Counted from the first letter of the stretch, positions 8,473 through 17,090 are shown. The stretch: DNA of 64,000 nucleotides from Roseospira marina (GCF_014197855.1 NZ_JACIGJ010000001.1:310001-374000); one strand, 5' to 3'. Translations and numbers: made by a program. Notes: generated from the letters alone by a model not told the origin.

Positions 8473-10052
8473 GTCCGCCTCTGGTCGATCTGCCGACGAC
8501 GATTGCCCTGTGCCTGATTGTGCCGTTCGCCGGCATGCTAGCGCTCATTCTGGTCGGCCGCTGGCCGAACGTGCGCGAGACCGTGACCCTGCTGACGGCG
8601 GGGACCCTGACGGTGCTGGTCTACTCCCTGGTCGGGCCGGTGCTGGACGGGTTGCGGCCGGCCTTGACCCTGTGGGAGGTGGTGCCGGGCGTGCCCCTGG
8701 CCTTCGAGGTCGAGCCGCTGGGCATGATCTTCGCCATGATCGCCAGCCTGCTGTGGATCGTGACCACGGTCTACGCCATCGGCTACATGCGCGGGAACAA
8801 GGAGCACGCCCAGACCCGGTTTTACGCCTGCTTCGCGGTGGCCATTCTGTCGGCCATCGGGATCGCGTTCGCCGGCAACCTCCTGACTCTGTTCCTGTTT
8901 TACGAACTGATGACGGTCAGCACCTTTCCGCTGGTGACGCATACGGGCACCGACGAGGCGCGGCGATCCGGCCGGATCTATCTGGGCATCCTGATGGGCA
9001 CGTCCATCGGCCTGCAGCTGGTGGCGATCGTGGGCTGCTGGGTGCTGGCGGGGTCGCTGGACTTCGTGCCCGGCGGGCTGCTGGCCGGGAAGGCCGAGGG
9101 CTGGCCGGTTCTGATCCTGTTTGCGCTGTTCGTCTTCGGCATCGGCAAGGCCGCCGTGATGCCGTTCCATCGCTGGCTGCCCGCCGCCATGGTGGCTCCC
9201 ACACCGGTCTCGGCCTTGCTGCATGCGGTGGCCGTGGTGAAAGCGGGCGTGTTCAGCGTTGTGAAGGTGGTCGTGTATGTGTTCGGGCTCGACCTGCTGA
9301 ATGCCACGCCGGCGACAGGCTGGATCGCCGCCGCCGCCGGATTCACCGTCCTGTCGGCGAGCTTCGTCGCGCTGCGCCAGGACAACTTGAAACGCCGACT
9401 GGCCTATTCCACCATCAGCCAGCTCAGTTACATCGTGCTGGCCGCCGCCATTCTGGCGCCGCTGTCGGTGGTGGGGGCCGCACTTCACATCATGGCGCAC
9501 GCCTTCGGCAAGATCACCCTGTTCTTCGCCGCCGGCTCCATCTACACGGCCGCGCACAAGACTAAAGTGAGCGAACTGCACGGCATCGGCTGGAAGATGC
9601 CCTGGACCATGGGCGCCTTTGCGATCGGCAGCCTGTCCATGATCGGGCTCCCGCCGACCGTCGGGTTCGTGTCCAAGTGGTTTATGCTGTCCGGGGCCTA
9701 CGACGCGCAGGCTTGGGCGGCCATCGCCGTGCTCTTTGCCTCAACCGTGCTGAACGCAGCGTACTTCCTGCCGATCGTGTATCACGCGTTCGCGCACCGG
9801 GCGGTGCCCGGCGGCCATGGCTACAGCGGAACCCATGGCCTGGATGCGGCAGATCGCGCCTTTGCGGTGGTGCGTCCCGGCGAGTCCGTCGCGCTGCCGG
9901 TGCAGGAGTACCCGGACGCCCATGACCACGGTGAGGCCCCGCTGCCGATCGTGCTGGCGCTGACCTTCACGGCCGCCGGCTGCGTCGTGCTCTTCCTGTT
10001 CCCCGATACGTTCCTGGCCCTGGCCGAACAGCTTGTGGGAGGCGGCCCGTGA
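8469..10052 (+). CDS. Mrp antiporter ion-channel subunit D-like, second copy (D2)
   Basis: 527-residue NuoL/M/N-type protein, clearly paralogous to D1 but not a recent duplicate. Channel residues are present: glutamate in LFLFYELMTVSTFP, lysine in GIGKAAVMPFHRWLPAAM, and a lysine in AVAVVKAGVFSVVKVV. The HRWLPAAMVAPTPVSALLHAVAVVKAG block resembles NuoL and the N-terminal half of MrpA, so this copy may fill the MrpA role (inference). The operon has no longer MrpA-type protein. Overlaps are four bases on both sides. Confidence 0.93.
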   Translation: MSPPLVDLPTTIALCLIVPFAGMLALILVGRWPNVRETVTLLTAGTLTVLVYSLVGPVLDGLRPALTLWEVVPGVPLAFEVEPLGMIFAMIASLLWIVTTVYAIGYMRGNKEHAQTRFYACFAVAILSAIGIAFAGNLLTLFLFYELMTVSTFPLVTHTGTDEARRSGRIYLGILMGTSIGLQLVAIVGCWVLAGSLDFVPGGLLAGKAEGWPVLILFALFVFGIGKAAVMPFHRWLPAAMVAPTPVSALLHAVAVVKAGVFSVVKVVVYVFGLDLLNATPATGWIAAAAGFTVLSASFVALRQDNLKRRLAYSTISQLSYIVLAAAILAPLSVVGAALHIMAHAFGKITLFFAAGSIYTAAHKTKVSELHGIGWKMPWTMGAFAIGSLSMIGLPPTVGFVSKWFMLSGAYDAQAWAAIAVLFASTVLNAAYFLPIVYHAFAHRAVPGGHGYSGTHGLDAADRAFAVVRPGESVALPVQEYPDAHDHGEAPLPIVLALTFTAAGCVVLFLFPDTFLALAEQLVGGGP

Positions 10053-10402
10053 TACGCCATCTGTTTCCCTTGCCCGACCCGAACGCCCCGCCGCGTCTGG
10101 TTCGTGTGGCGCGGGTTCCGCCGGCCGGCGAAAAGCCGGCGATGCGGGAACCCGGGGAGCGTCAGCCCTGGATCGTGCGGCCGGAGGGCGTGCGGACCTT
10201 GTGGTGGCTGTTCGGCGCCATTCTGGTGCTGAACGTGGTGGCCGAACTCTTCGTGCACCTGCACCCCCATTTCGAGCTGGAGGGCGCGTTCGCGTTCCAT
10301 GCCTGGTTCGGGTTCCTGGGGTGCGTGGCCATGGTGGTCTTCGCCCGGTTACTGGCCATGTTCCTGAAGCGGAAGGACACCTTCTACGATGTCGTGGACT
10401 AG
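10049..10402 (+). CDS. Small membrane protein embedded in the Mrp operon, unknown
   Basis: 117 residues starting at a GTG that overlaps the D2 stop (GTGA), with GGGAGGCGG just upstream. A hydrophilic, Pro/Arg-rich N-terminus of about 50 residues is followed by two hydrophobic helices (LWWLFGAILVLNVVAELFV and AFHAWFGFLGCVAMVVFARLLAMFL) separated by a His-rich loop, HLHPHFELEG. It ends with the polar stretch KRKDTFYDVVD. No standard Mrp subunit (A to G) looks like this. The 3' end overlaps the D3 start by 14 bases, so it sits deep inside the operon and is probably an accessory subunit. Confidence 0.82.
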   Translation: MIRHLFPLPDPNAPPRLVRVARVPPAGEKPAMREPGERQPWIVRPEGVRTLWWLFGAILVLNVVAELFVHLHPHFELEGAFAFHAWFGFLGCVAMVVFARLLAMFLKRKDTFYDVVD

Positions 10403-12083
10403 TCTGCCTCCCGCCCTGGTGCTGATGCTGGCCGGATTGCTGCTGCCGTTCCTTCCGCGCGCGGCGCGTCAGGCCGTGTCGCTGATCGCCCCTCTGGGGG
10501 CGCTCGGACTGGTCTGGGCGGTACCGGACGGGGTGTCGCTGTCCGTGCCGTATCTGGGCTATCAGCTCGATCTGGTTGAGGCCGATGCGCTGTCGCGGCT
10601 GTTCGGGACGATCTTCTCGCTGATGGCTTTTGTCGGCTGCATCTTCGCGCTGCCCCAGCGGAACGTGCTGGAACTGGCCGCTGCCCTGATCTACGCGGGT
10701 GGCGCGGTCGGGGTGGCGTTTGCCGGCGATCTGGTTTCGGTGTTCATCTTCTGGGAGCTGATGGCCGTTGCCTCGACGCTCGTGGTCTGGGCGCCCGGTA
10801 CGCCGGAGGCCCGGCAAGCGGGCCTGCGCTACGCCTTCATGCACTTCCTCGGCGGCGCCGTGCTGATGGCCGGGATCGCCGGCCATGTCGCCGCCACCGG
10901 ATCGACGGAATTCGCGGCCATGTCGGCGGACACGCCGGCCACGATTCTCATCCTGGTCGGGTTTCTCATCAACGCCGGCGCACCGCCGGTGTCGGCGTGG
11001 TTGCCCGACGCTTACCCGAAGGCGTCGTGGAGCGGGACCGTTTTCCTGTCCGCCTTCACCACCAAGACGGCCGTCTATGTCCTGCTGCGCGGCTTCCCCG
11101 GTACCGAGATCCTGATCTGGGTCGGCCTGTACATGGTGTTCTACGGCATTGTGTACGCGCTCTTGGAAAACAACATGCGGCGCATCCTGGCCTATTCGAT
11201 CATCAATCAGGTCGGGTTCATGGTGGTCGGCATCGGCATCGGGACGGAGGTCGCCTTGAACGGCGCCGCTGCGCATGCCTTCGCGCACATCATCTACAAG
11301 GCGCTGCTGCTGATGAGCGCGGGATCGGTGCTCTACATGACCGGTCTGCGCAAGTGCACCGATCTCGGCGGGCTGTTCCGCACCATGCCGATCACCACGG
11401 TCTGCGGCACGATCGGCGCGCTGGCGATCTCGGCGTTTCCCTGGACATCGGGCTTTGTGACTAAGTCCATGATCACCCAGGGGGCGGCCGACCAGCACCT
11501 TCTGTGGGCCTGGATGCTGTTGCAGGCGGCCAGCGCCGGCGTGTTCCTGCACGCGGGCATCAAGTTCCCCTGGTTCGTGTTCTTCCAGCGCGACAGCGGT
11601 TTGCGTCCAAAGGATCCGCCCTGGCCCATGCGGGCGGCCATGATCGTGTTTGCGATCCTGTGCGTCGGGATTGGTCTGATGCCCGGTCCGCTTTATGCGA
11701 TCCTGCCCTATCCGGTCGACTACGAGGCCTACACCGGTGCGCATGTCATCACCCAGCTTCAGTTGCTGCTGTTCTCGGGGCTGGCGTTCTTCATGCTGCT
11801 GCCGCTGATGAAGCGGACAGAGACCATTACGCTGGATCTGGACTGGTTTTGGCGCGTGGGCGCGCCCCGCCTTGGCGAGATCCTTCGCGAAAGTGTCGGC
11901 GGACAATGGACCCTGCTGGTGGCCGGGTTCCGTCGCTGGATCGAACGCGTGATGGCCTGGACCGCACGGACGCATAGTTTGCAGGGCGCGCTGGGCCGCA
12001 CATGGCCCATCAGCGCCTCGGCGGTGATGGTGGCGCTGTTCCTGCTCGTCTACCTGATGCTGTTCTATCTGTGGCCGGCGTGA
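10389..12083 (+). CDS. Mrp antiporter D-like subunit, third copy (D3), altered TM7
   Basis: 564-residue NuoL/M/N-type polytopic protein. The TM5 glutamate is kept (VFIFWELMAVAST), but the TM7 block reads LINAGAPPVSAWLPDAYPKA. Asn and Ser therefore occupy the positions where family members have the functional lysine and histidine (compare K in D1 SLKLALFPLHKWLP). A lysine is retained later in AFTTKTAVYVLLRG. The sequence is closer to hydrogenase-type antiporter subunits (MbhH/EchA-like) than to D1 or D2. After the family core there is a C-terminal extension with an amphipathic segment and a last helix (AVMVALFLLVYLMLFYLW). It is the last gene of the operon; a GC-rich dyad overlaps its stop. 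Confidence 0.92.
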   Translation: MSWTSLPPALVLMLAGLLLPFLPRAARQAVSLIAPLGALGLVWAVPDGVSLSVPYLGYQLDLVEADALSRLFGTIFSLMAFVGCIFALPQRNVLELAAALIYAGGAVGVAFAGDLVSVFIFWELMAVASTLVVWAPGTPEARQAGLRYAFMHFLGGAVLMAGIAGHVAATGSTEFAAMSADTPATILILVGFLINAGAPPVSAWLPDAYPKASWSGTVFLSAFTTKTAVYVLLRGFPGTEILIWVGLYMVFYGIVYALLENNMRRILAYSIINQVGFMVVGIGIGTEVALNGAAAHAFAHIIYKALLLMSAGSVLYMTGLRKCTDLGGLFRTMPITTVCGTIGALAISAFPWTSGFVTKSMITQGAADQHLLWAWMLLQAASAGVFLHAGIKFPWFVFFQRDSGLRPKDPPWPMRAAMIVFAILCVGIGLMPGPLYAILPYPVDYEAYTGAHVITQLQLLLFSGLAFFMLLPLMKRTETITLDLDWFWRVGAPRLGEILRESVGGQWTLLVAGFRRWIERVMAWTARTHSLQGALGRTWPISASAVMVALFLLVYLMLFYLWPA

Positions 12084-12091
12084 CGCCGGCC
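12073..12091. terminator. Dyad over the D3 stop codon
   Basis: GGCCGGCG-TGA-CGCCGGCC forms eight-base arms around the D3 stop codon. It lies between the plus-strand Mrp operon and a convergent minus-strand gene. There is no T-run, so it is at best a weak or Rho-assisted terminator. Confidence 0.35.
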
Positions 12092-12104
12092 AGCCCGAAC
12101 GGGG

Positions 12105-12296
12105 TTACGCGGTGCGCACGGCGCGCGGTCCTAGGAAGAACCAGACGATCAAGCCTGCGACCGGAAGGAACAGCAGGGCCGCGATCCACAAGGCCTTATG
12201 CAGGGGCTCGGCGCGGCTGCCCAGCACATGCATCGCGGCCCACAGGACCGCGATCAGCAGCAGCACTCCGAAAAATCCGACTTCGATCTTGAACAC
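12105..12296 (-). CDS. PLDc_N (phospholipase D-nuclease N-terminal) membrane protein
   Basis: 63 residues, two hydrophobic helices (VGFFGVLLLIAVLWAAMHVL and ALWIAALLFLPVAGLIVWFFLGPR). The second is the typical PLDc_N ending, W-x-x-L-P-x-x-G-x-I-x-W-x-x-x-G. In longer proteins this domain precedes phospholipase D or cardiolipin synthase domains; here it is free-standing, as is common. It is convergent with the Mrp operon and lies just downstream of the hydrolase gene on the minus strand. Function is unknown beyond membrane association. Confidence 0.8.
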   Translation of the reverse strand: MFKIEVGFFGVLLLIAVLWAAMHVLGSRAEPLHKALWIAALLFLPVAGLIVWFFLGPRAVRTA

Positions 12297-12353
12297 GGGA
12301 ACGGGTCCTCACGCACAGAAGTGAAACCGGGACCGAACACTCAGCCCGCCCAG

Positions 12354-13154
12354 TCATACGGTTTGAAGGAAACGCTCCAGAGCCGCCAGGGTTGCGGGCG
12401 GGTTTTCCGCGTGCACCCAGTGCCCGGCGTCCGGAATCCCCTCGAAGCGGACGGCGGGAAACAGAGCGCGCATGGCGGCGTGGTGGTCCGGGCGGACGTA
12501 CCCCGAGGCTTCGCCGAACAGCGCGAGGGTCGGGCCCTCGTAATGCGCCTCCGGGGGCGTATTCGGCCAGCCGGTTATGGTGGGCAGCGCCGCCGCCAGG
12601 ACATCGAGGTTCAGACGCCAGCGCGCGGATCCCCCCTCTGGTCCTGGTAAATCGAGGTTCTGCAGCAGAAAGGCGCGGATGCCGCGTTCGGGGACCGCGT
12701 CGGTCAGGGCGGCATCGGCGTCCGCGCGGCGGGTGAGTTGGTCGAGGGGCAGGGCCTGCATGGCCTGCGCATAGGCCTCAATGACGCGGCCCGGCGGATA
12801 GGCCACGGGGGCGACGTCGACCGCAACCAAGCCCCGCACCCGCGCCGGCTCGGTCAGGGCCAGCCACATCGCCGCCTTGCCACCCATGCTGTGCCCGATG
12901 ACCAAGGCGGGTCCGCCGTCCGCTTTCGCATCCAGCAGGGCGCTCAGGTCGTCCGCCATGGCCGGGTAGGTCATGGTGTCGGCCCAGGGTGAGGTGCCGT
13001 GATTGCGCAGGTCGGGGCTCAGCACGCGCCAGCCTTGGCCGGCCATGTGCTTTGCGATCCGGGCCCAGTTGTGTCCGGCGCCGAACAGGCCGTGCAGGAT
13101 CAGCAGCGGGGGACCGTCTCCAACGCTCGAGCAGGCAAGTGTCATGACGGGCAT
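12354..13154 (-). CDS. Alpha/beta-hydrolase fold esterase (YbfF-like)
   Basis: 266-residue soluble hydrolase. It has the oxyanion segment LHGLFGAGHNW near residue 20, the nucleophile elbow GHSMGG with Ser89, and the catalytic histidine at about 245 in DAGHWVHAENP. The overall pattern (DLRNHGTSPW, GHSMGGKAAMWLAL) matches the YbfF/ABHD11 group of short-acyl esterases and thioesterases. The substrate cannot be told from sequence. It is followed on the same strand by the PLDc_N protein. Confidence 0.92.
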   Translation of the reverse strand: MPVMTLACSSVGDGPPLLILHGLFGAGHNWARIAKHMAGQGWRVLSPDLRNHGTSPWADTMTYPAMADDLSALLDAKADGGPALVIGHSMGGKAAMWLALTEPARVRGLVAVDVAPVAYPPGRVIEAYAQAMQALPLDQLTRRADADAALTDAVPERGIRAFLLQNLDLPGPEGGSARWRLNLDVLAAALPTITGWPNTPPEAHYEGPTLALFGEASGYVRPDHHAAMRALFPAVRFEGIPDAGHWVHAENPPATLAALERFLQTV

Positions 13155-13335
13155 TCAGGCGAGAATCAAAACGCGGGAGCCGTAAGGGTACCGCGTTTCA
13201 GGCCGGACGGGAACCGGCGGATCGACGTGATGGGGCCGGGGATACCCAATGGCCGACCCGCAGACTGCGGCGAATAAAGCCGCGTGGGCCAAGAGGACAC
13301 TGGGCTAATAAGGACACTGCGCAAAAAACAGGACT

Positions 13336-13398
13336 TTAAAAAGAAGCGGGCCGGCCCGCCTGGGGGGCAAGAGGGGGGATAGCGCGGTCCGGCCCGCT
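13336..13398 (-). terminator. Rho-independent terminator of the small minus-strand gene
   Basis: Read on the minus strand, AGCGGGCCGG (13398-13389) pairs with CCGGCCCGCT (13354-13345), and the hairpin is followed by TCTTTTT. The inner arm is itself part of a 14-base perfect palindrome, GCGGGCCGGCCCGC at 13346-13359. It lies directly after the stop of the 97-residue protein. Confidence 0.7.
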
Positions 13399-13403
13399 GA
13401 CGC

Positions 13404-13697
13404 TCAGGCGGATGCTGCCGCCAGACGTTCCCGCGCGCGGCGTACATATTGCGCCACGTCGTCGGGAGACAGCCCGTCGCGAACCATCACGAGACCGACG
13501 AGGGGATCGGCCAGCAGGCTGTCGAGATCGGGTTCCTGATCGAGGTCCCAAACGTGCGTGTCACCCGTCCGCGCCCGCGCAATCGGAGGTCGCGCTCGGG
13601 CATCGTGACGCGCCCGCCCGGACCCGGCCCGATGCCCCGCAGCGGCAGCGCGCCACGGGGACCCGGTCATGTGCCGCATGGTCCGTGCATTGATCAT
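13404..13697 (-). CDS. Small conserved-looking protein, unknown
   Basis: 97 residues. The start is set by GGGAGGG six bases before ATG 13697; an upstream in-frame ATG at 13775 lacks such a site. The N-terminal half is Arg/Ala-rich and basic. The C-terminal half is acidic then helical (DLDQEPDLDSLLADPLVGLV, then SPDDVAQYVRRARERL) and looks like a folded small domain. No family was recognised. It is a monocistronic gene with its own terminator and a dyad (GACCA-ATA-TGGTC) about 50 bases upstream. Confidence 0.65.
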   Translation of the reverse strand: MINARTMRHMTGSPWRAAAAGHRAGSGRARHDARARPPIARARTGDTHVWDLDQEPDLDSLLADPLVGLVMVRDGLSPDDVAQYVRRARERLAAASA

Positions 13698-13748
13698 GTT
13701 GGTCCCTCCCGGTTTGAGGTCCCTCTTGTTCTCGGGGACCGTATAGCT

Positions 13749-13761
13749 GACCAATATGGTC
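13749..13761. promoter_or_regulatory. Operator-like dyad upstream of the small minus-strand gene
   Basis: A perfect inverted repeat, GACCA-ATA-TGGTC, in a locally AT-richer stretch about 50 bases upstream of the 97-residue protein. Its size and place fit a repressor operator; no regulator is identified. Confidence 0.35.
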
Positions 13762-14577
13762 CGCGAAAACGGCATGTCAATTTATTTTGTATCGGACCCG
13801 GAAGCGTGTAAAAAAATCCACATACGGGGCCAGAAAGGGCGGGACCATACGTTGGATCGGATCGACGAGGGCGTCAGCGTTTCGGGCGAGGTCGGCCGTT
13901 TTTGTCTGCAAACGCAGGGTGTTTGTTGGGCAGAGAGCCGGGATGGGGCGATCGTGCTAAGGCATTGTGCCGGTTGGTCCATTCTCGTTTGAACACGCGC
14001 GATACATCGCATCCGTTGCTGTCATTTTTGACAGACGTGCGCTGGATTCATGGGCTTTATAACGGGTTGCGAAGGGGACTCCATTCGAATCGACGGTTGG
14101 AGTCTCACATCGGGCCTGTGGGTTCAACGCCGGGGCCGGGCAGGGGCTCTCGTGAGCATGCCAGCGTCCGGGTCGGGCCCTTCGACGGCGGCCCGAATGC
14201 GCTCCAGATCGGGGGGAGGGGCCCCGCAGTGACGCCACTCAATTGGGGCCGCGTCGCAAGAGATACCCGGCACCTCAGCGCAGCATCATAACGGGACCAT
14301 ACGGACCTCGTGTCTCCGACGTCGCGGGACAAAAGGGCGGGAGGCCGCACGATCGACGGACCCCTGTATAGGTGTTTTTGGGTCCCTATGCGATCTGCGT
14401 TTGACTTCGTCACACCCCCGAGACACCGTTTCCCCGTCGTTTCGCTGTCGTGCGCGCGCCCGTTGCTCCGGTGACGGCCTAGAACCAAAATCATGGCCGT
14501 TTTGGACCGCAATGGCGGTGGACGCGGCCCCCGCGTTGCTGTTTATACTGCCGCGCCGCAAACCGAAGGGGACCGTC
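13762..14577. other. About 0.8 kb without a convincing gene
   Basis: The stretch between the divergent small gene and mmdA holds only short open frames on both strands, with no motif and poor start signals. It begins with a short AT-rich patch (around 13770-13820) and then returns to mixed composition. It probably contains the promoter of the decarboxylase operon. A TTTATACT box is visible about 40 bases before mmdA, but no well-spaced -35 element was found. Confidence 0.5.
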
Positions 14578-16131
14578 ATGCCGATTTCCAAGCAGGCCGT
14601 CGAGGAACTGGAACGCCGCCGTTCGGTGGCCACGCACGGTGGGGGCTCGAAAAAGATCGAGGCGCGCCATGCCAGGGGCCTCTGGACGGCGCGGGAACGG
14701 CTCGCCGCAATGTTCGCGGAAGGAACCTTCCAGGAATTCGGGCTTCACGCCCAGCACGAGAGCCGCCAGTTCGGCATGGAAGGCAAGGACCTGCCCGGCG
14801 ATGCCGTCATCACCGGCGTTGGGTTCGTCGATGGGCGCCCGGTCGCGGCCTTCAGTCAGGACTTCACGGTGGCCGGCGGATCGCTCGGCTCCATGCACGC
14901 GGAAAAGCTCGGCCTGATCATGGATCACGCCGAACGGTGTGGCGTGCCGGTGGTCGGCTTCAACGACTCCGGAGGTGCCCGCATCCAGGAAGGCGTGATG
15001 GCGCTGTCCGGGTACGGGCAGGTGTTCAACCGGAACGTCCGCCTGTCCGGCGTGGTGCCGCAGATCGCCGTCATCGCCGGCCCGTGTGCGGGTGGCGCAG
15101 CCTACTCGCCGGCGCTGATGGACTTCATTATCATGATCCGCGGCAAGTCGGAGATGTTCATCTGCGGCCCCGAGGTGATTCGTGGCGTGACCGGGCAAGC
15201 GACGAGCAAGGACGAAATCGGCAGCGCCGACGTCCATGCCGCCGTGTCGGGCAATATCCATTTCGTGGCCGATAGCGAGGAAGACGCCGTCGACATCGTC
15301 CGTCGTCTGCTGTCGTATCTGCCGCCCAACAATATGAGCGAGCCGCCCCATCAGGTCGACGAGGTGGTGGATCTGACCGAAGATCCGGGGATGGACGCCA
15401 TCCTTCCCGAGTCCGGGAAGGCGCCGTTCGACGTCAAGGACGTCATCACGCGGCTGGCTGATCCCGACAGCTTCCTGGAGGTCCAGCGCGACTTCGCCAA
15501 AAACATGGTCGTGGGCTTCGGGCGCATCAGCGGTATCGTGGTCGGGTTCATCGCCAACCAGCCGAAAGAACTGGCCGGCTGCCTGGACATCGATGCGTCC
15601 GACAAGGGCTCGCGGTTCATCCGGTTCTGCAACGCGTTCGGCATTCCCATCGTCAATCTGGTGGACGTGCCGGGCTTCCTGCCCGGCGTGCGTCAGGAGC
15701 GGGGCGGCATCATCCGCCATGGTGCCAAGCTGCTGTTTGCCTATGGCGCGACCACGGTTCCGAAGATCACGATCATCATGCGCAAGGCCTACGGCGGGGC
15801 ATTCCTCGCCATGTGCAGCCGCGACATGGGGGCCGATATCGTTCTGGCGTGGCCGACCGCCGAAATCGCCGTGATGGGCGCCGAGGGCGCGGTCAACATC
15901 CTGTACCGGGGTGACCTGGAGAAGGCCGAGGACCGCGTGCAGAAGTCGCGGGAACTGGCGGATGAATACCGGGCGCACTTTGCGTCGCCGTACATTTCCG
16001 CCGGAAAGCTGTTCGTGCACGACGTTATTCGTCCGGCCGAGACGCGGGGACGTGTCTCCCTCGCGTTGCGCACCCTGCTGAGCAAGCGTGAGACCCGGCC
16101 GCCGAAGAAGCACGGCAACATTCCCTTGTAA
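14578..16131 (+). CDS. mmdA: Acyl-CoA decarboxylase carboxyltransferase (methylmalonyl-CoA decarboxylase alpha)
   Basis: 517 residues, two tandem crotonase-like carboxyltransferase domains as in PccB/MmdA. Oxyanion glycines are visible in NDSGGARIQEG and GPCAGGAAYSPAL (N-terminal domain) and in VDVPGFLPG and KAYGGAFLAMCS (C-terminal domain). The enzyme moves the carboxyl group of a CoA ester, probably (S)-methylmalonyl-CoA, onto biotin. PccB of propionyl-CoA carboxylase has the same fold, but the genes that follow (gamma subunit, biotin carrier, Na+-pump beta subunit) place this one in a Na+-translocating decarboxylase. Glutaconyl- or malonyl-CoA substrates cannot be excluded. ATG 14578 gives the usual family N-terminus. 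Confidence 0.92.
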   Translation: MPISKQAVEELERRRSVATHGGGSKKIEARHARGLWTARERLAAMFAEGTFQEFGLHAQHESRQFGMEGKDLPGDAVITGVGFVDGRPVAAFSQDFTVAGGSLGSMHAEKLGLIMDHAERCGVPVVGFNDSGGARIQEGVMALSGYGQVFNRNVRLSGVVPQIAVIAGPCAGGAAYSPALMDFIIMIRGKSEMFICGPEVIRGVTGQATSKDEIGSADVHAAVSGNIHFVADSEEDAVDIVRRLLSYLPPNNMSEPPHQVDEVVDLTEDPGMDAILPESGKAPFDVKDVITRLADPDSFLEVQRDFAKNMVVGFGRISGIVVGFIANQPKELAGCLDIDASDKGSRFIRFCNAFGIPIVNLVDVPGFLPGVRQERGGIIRHGAKLLFAYGATTVPKITIIMRKAYGGAFLAMCSRDMGADIVLAWPTAEIAVMGAEGAVNILYRGDLEKAEDRVQKSRELADEYRAHFASPYISAGKLFVHDVIRPAETRGRVSLALRTLLSKRETRPPKKHGNIPL

Positions 16132-16259
16132 GGGATGGACTGCGGGGCGCCGACGGGCCTGGGCTTCGTCGGCGACCGTTTCACCGACCGGTGCCGGGAC
16201 GTGCGCGTTCCGGGGCCGCAACCGCCCATGGGCGACTCGACAGCATCAGGGAGGCGCGC

Positions 16260-16670
16260 GTGTTCGCGGGACTGAACATCCTCTTGGTCGGAATCACCGT
16301 GGTGATGGCGGTGCTCCTCATGCTGTGGGCATCCTGCGCCATCGTCGGGTTCGGATTCCGAATGGTCGAGGCCCGGCAAAAGGCGTCCGAGGCCCGCAAG
16401 AACGCGGCGGCGGCGGCCGCTGCGCCGCCGTCGGCCTTGGCCGCGACCCCGGCCGGTGGTATTCCGGCCCACCATCTGGCGGCCATCGCCGCCGCCACGG
16501 CGGCGGTCATGGACCGCCCCTATCGCATCGTCCAGGTCTGGGCGCCGGTCGTGCCGACGAGCGACTGGGGCAATCAGGCCCGGCTGCAGACGTTCAATTC
16601 GCATCGCCGTCAGGGCGACTGGGGCCGGTCCTTGCCGGCGCTCAACCCGACGCATTCCCAAGCTCGCTAG
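16260..16670 (+). CDS. mmdD: OadG-family gamma/delta subunit of Na+-pumping decarboxylase
   Basis: About 136 residues. The GTG start is chosen because AGGGAGG lies five bases upstream. One N-terminal membrane helix (LNILLVGITVVMAVLLMLWA) is followed by an Ala/Pro-rich linker and a short domain, HHLAAIAAATAAVM, near residue 77, which matches the IPAHHLAAIAAA segment of OadG/MmdD proteins. In this family the subunit anchors the carboxyltransferase and biotin protein to the membrane pump. It sits between mmdA and the biotin carrier, as expected. Confidence 0.85.
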   Translation: MFAGLNILLVGITVVMAVLLMLWASCAIVGFGFRMVEARQKASEARKNAAAAAAAPPSALAATPAGGIPAHHLAAIAAATAAVMDRPYRIVQVWAPVVPTSDWGNQARLQTFNSHRRQGDWGRSLPALNPTHSQAR

Positions 16671-16682
16671 GGGGACCCCCGC

Positions 16683-17090
16683 ATGAAGAAGCTGCGCATC
16701 ACCGTGGAGGGCACGGTTTACGACGTAACCGTGGAGACCCTGGAGGACGATGGCGCGCCCGTGGCGGCGGCGCCCTCCGCGTCCCCGGCGGCGCGTCCCG
16801 CCGCACCCGTGGCGGCGGCCGCACCCGCCGCGCCGGCGCCCGCGCCGGCGGCAACCCCCGCTCCGGCAGCCGCCGGGGCCGGTGACGTCGTCTCCCCCAT
16901 GGCCGGCACGGTGGTGTCGGTCGACGTTAAGGTGGGCGACACCGTAACGGCCGGCCAGCAGCTCGTGATGTTGGAAGCGATGAAGATGAACACGCCCATC
17001 CAGGCGCCGCAGGGCGGCACGGTGTCCGCCGTGTCCGTGCAGGCCGGGGTGAGTGTTGCCGAGGGTCAGGTTCTGCTGTCCCTGGGTTAG
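16683..17090 (+). CDS. mmdC: Biotin carboxyl carrier subunit of the decarboxylase
   Basis: 135 residues. A short N-terminal segment ([18 protein letters not shown]) is followed by a long Ala/Pro linker (about 25-65) and a biotinyl domain with the target lysine Lys101 in LEAMKMN. Such flexible linkers let the biotin swing between the carboxyltransferase and the membrane beta subunit. The architecture equals MmdC/GcdC carriers. It lies 12 bases after the gamma subunit gene. Confidence 0.93.
   Translation: MKKLRITVEGTVYDVTVETLEDDGAPVAAAPSASPAARPAAPVAAAAPAAPAPAPAATPAPAAAGAGDVVSPMAGTVVSVDVKVGDTVTAGQQLVMLEAMKMNTPIQAPQGGTVSAVSVQAGVSVAEGQVLLSLG

Noticed and set aside
6874-11975. Large minus-strand frames opposite the Mrp D subunits
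   Set aside because: The encoded products are His/Gln/Arg-rich and hydrophilic, with no motif; mirror frames of membrane proteins.
13756-14012. Short opposing frames in the region before the mmd operon
   Set aside because: Neither has a ribosome site or family similarity, and each would block the other; treated as non-coding.
14578-16131. Propionyl-CoA carboxylase beta (pccB) as the call
   Set aside because: The fold is shared, but the gamma, biotin carrier and OadB-type beta genes in the same operon fit a Na+-pumping decarboxylase and no biotin carboxylase gene is nearby.
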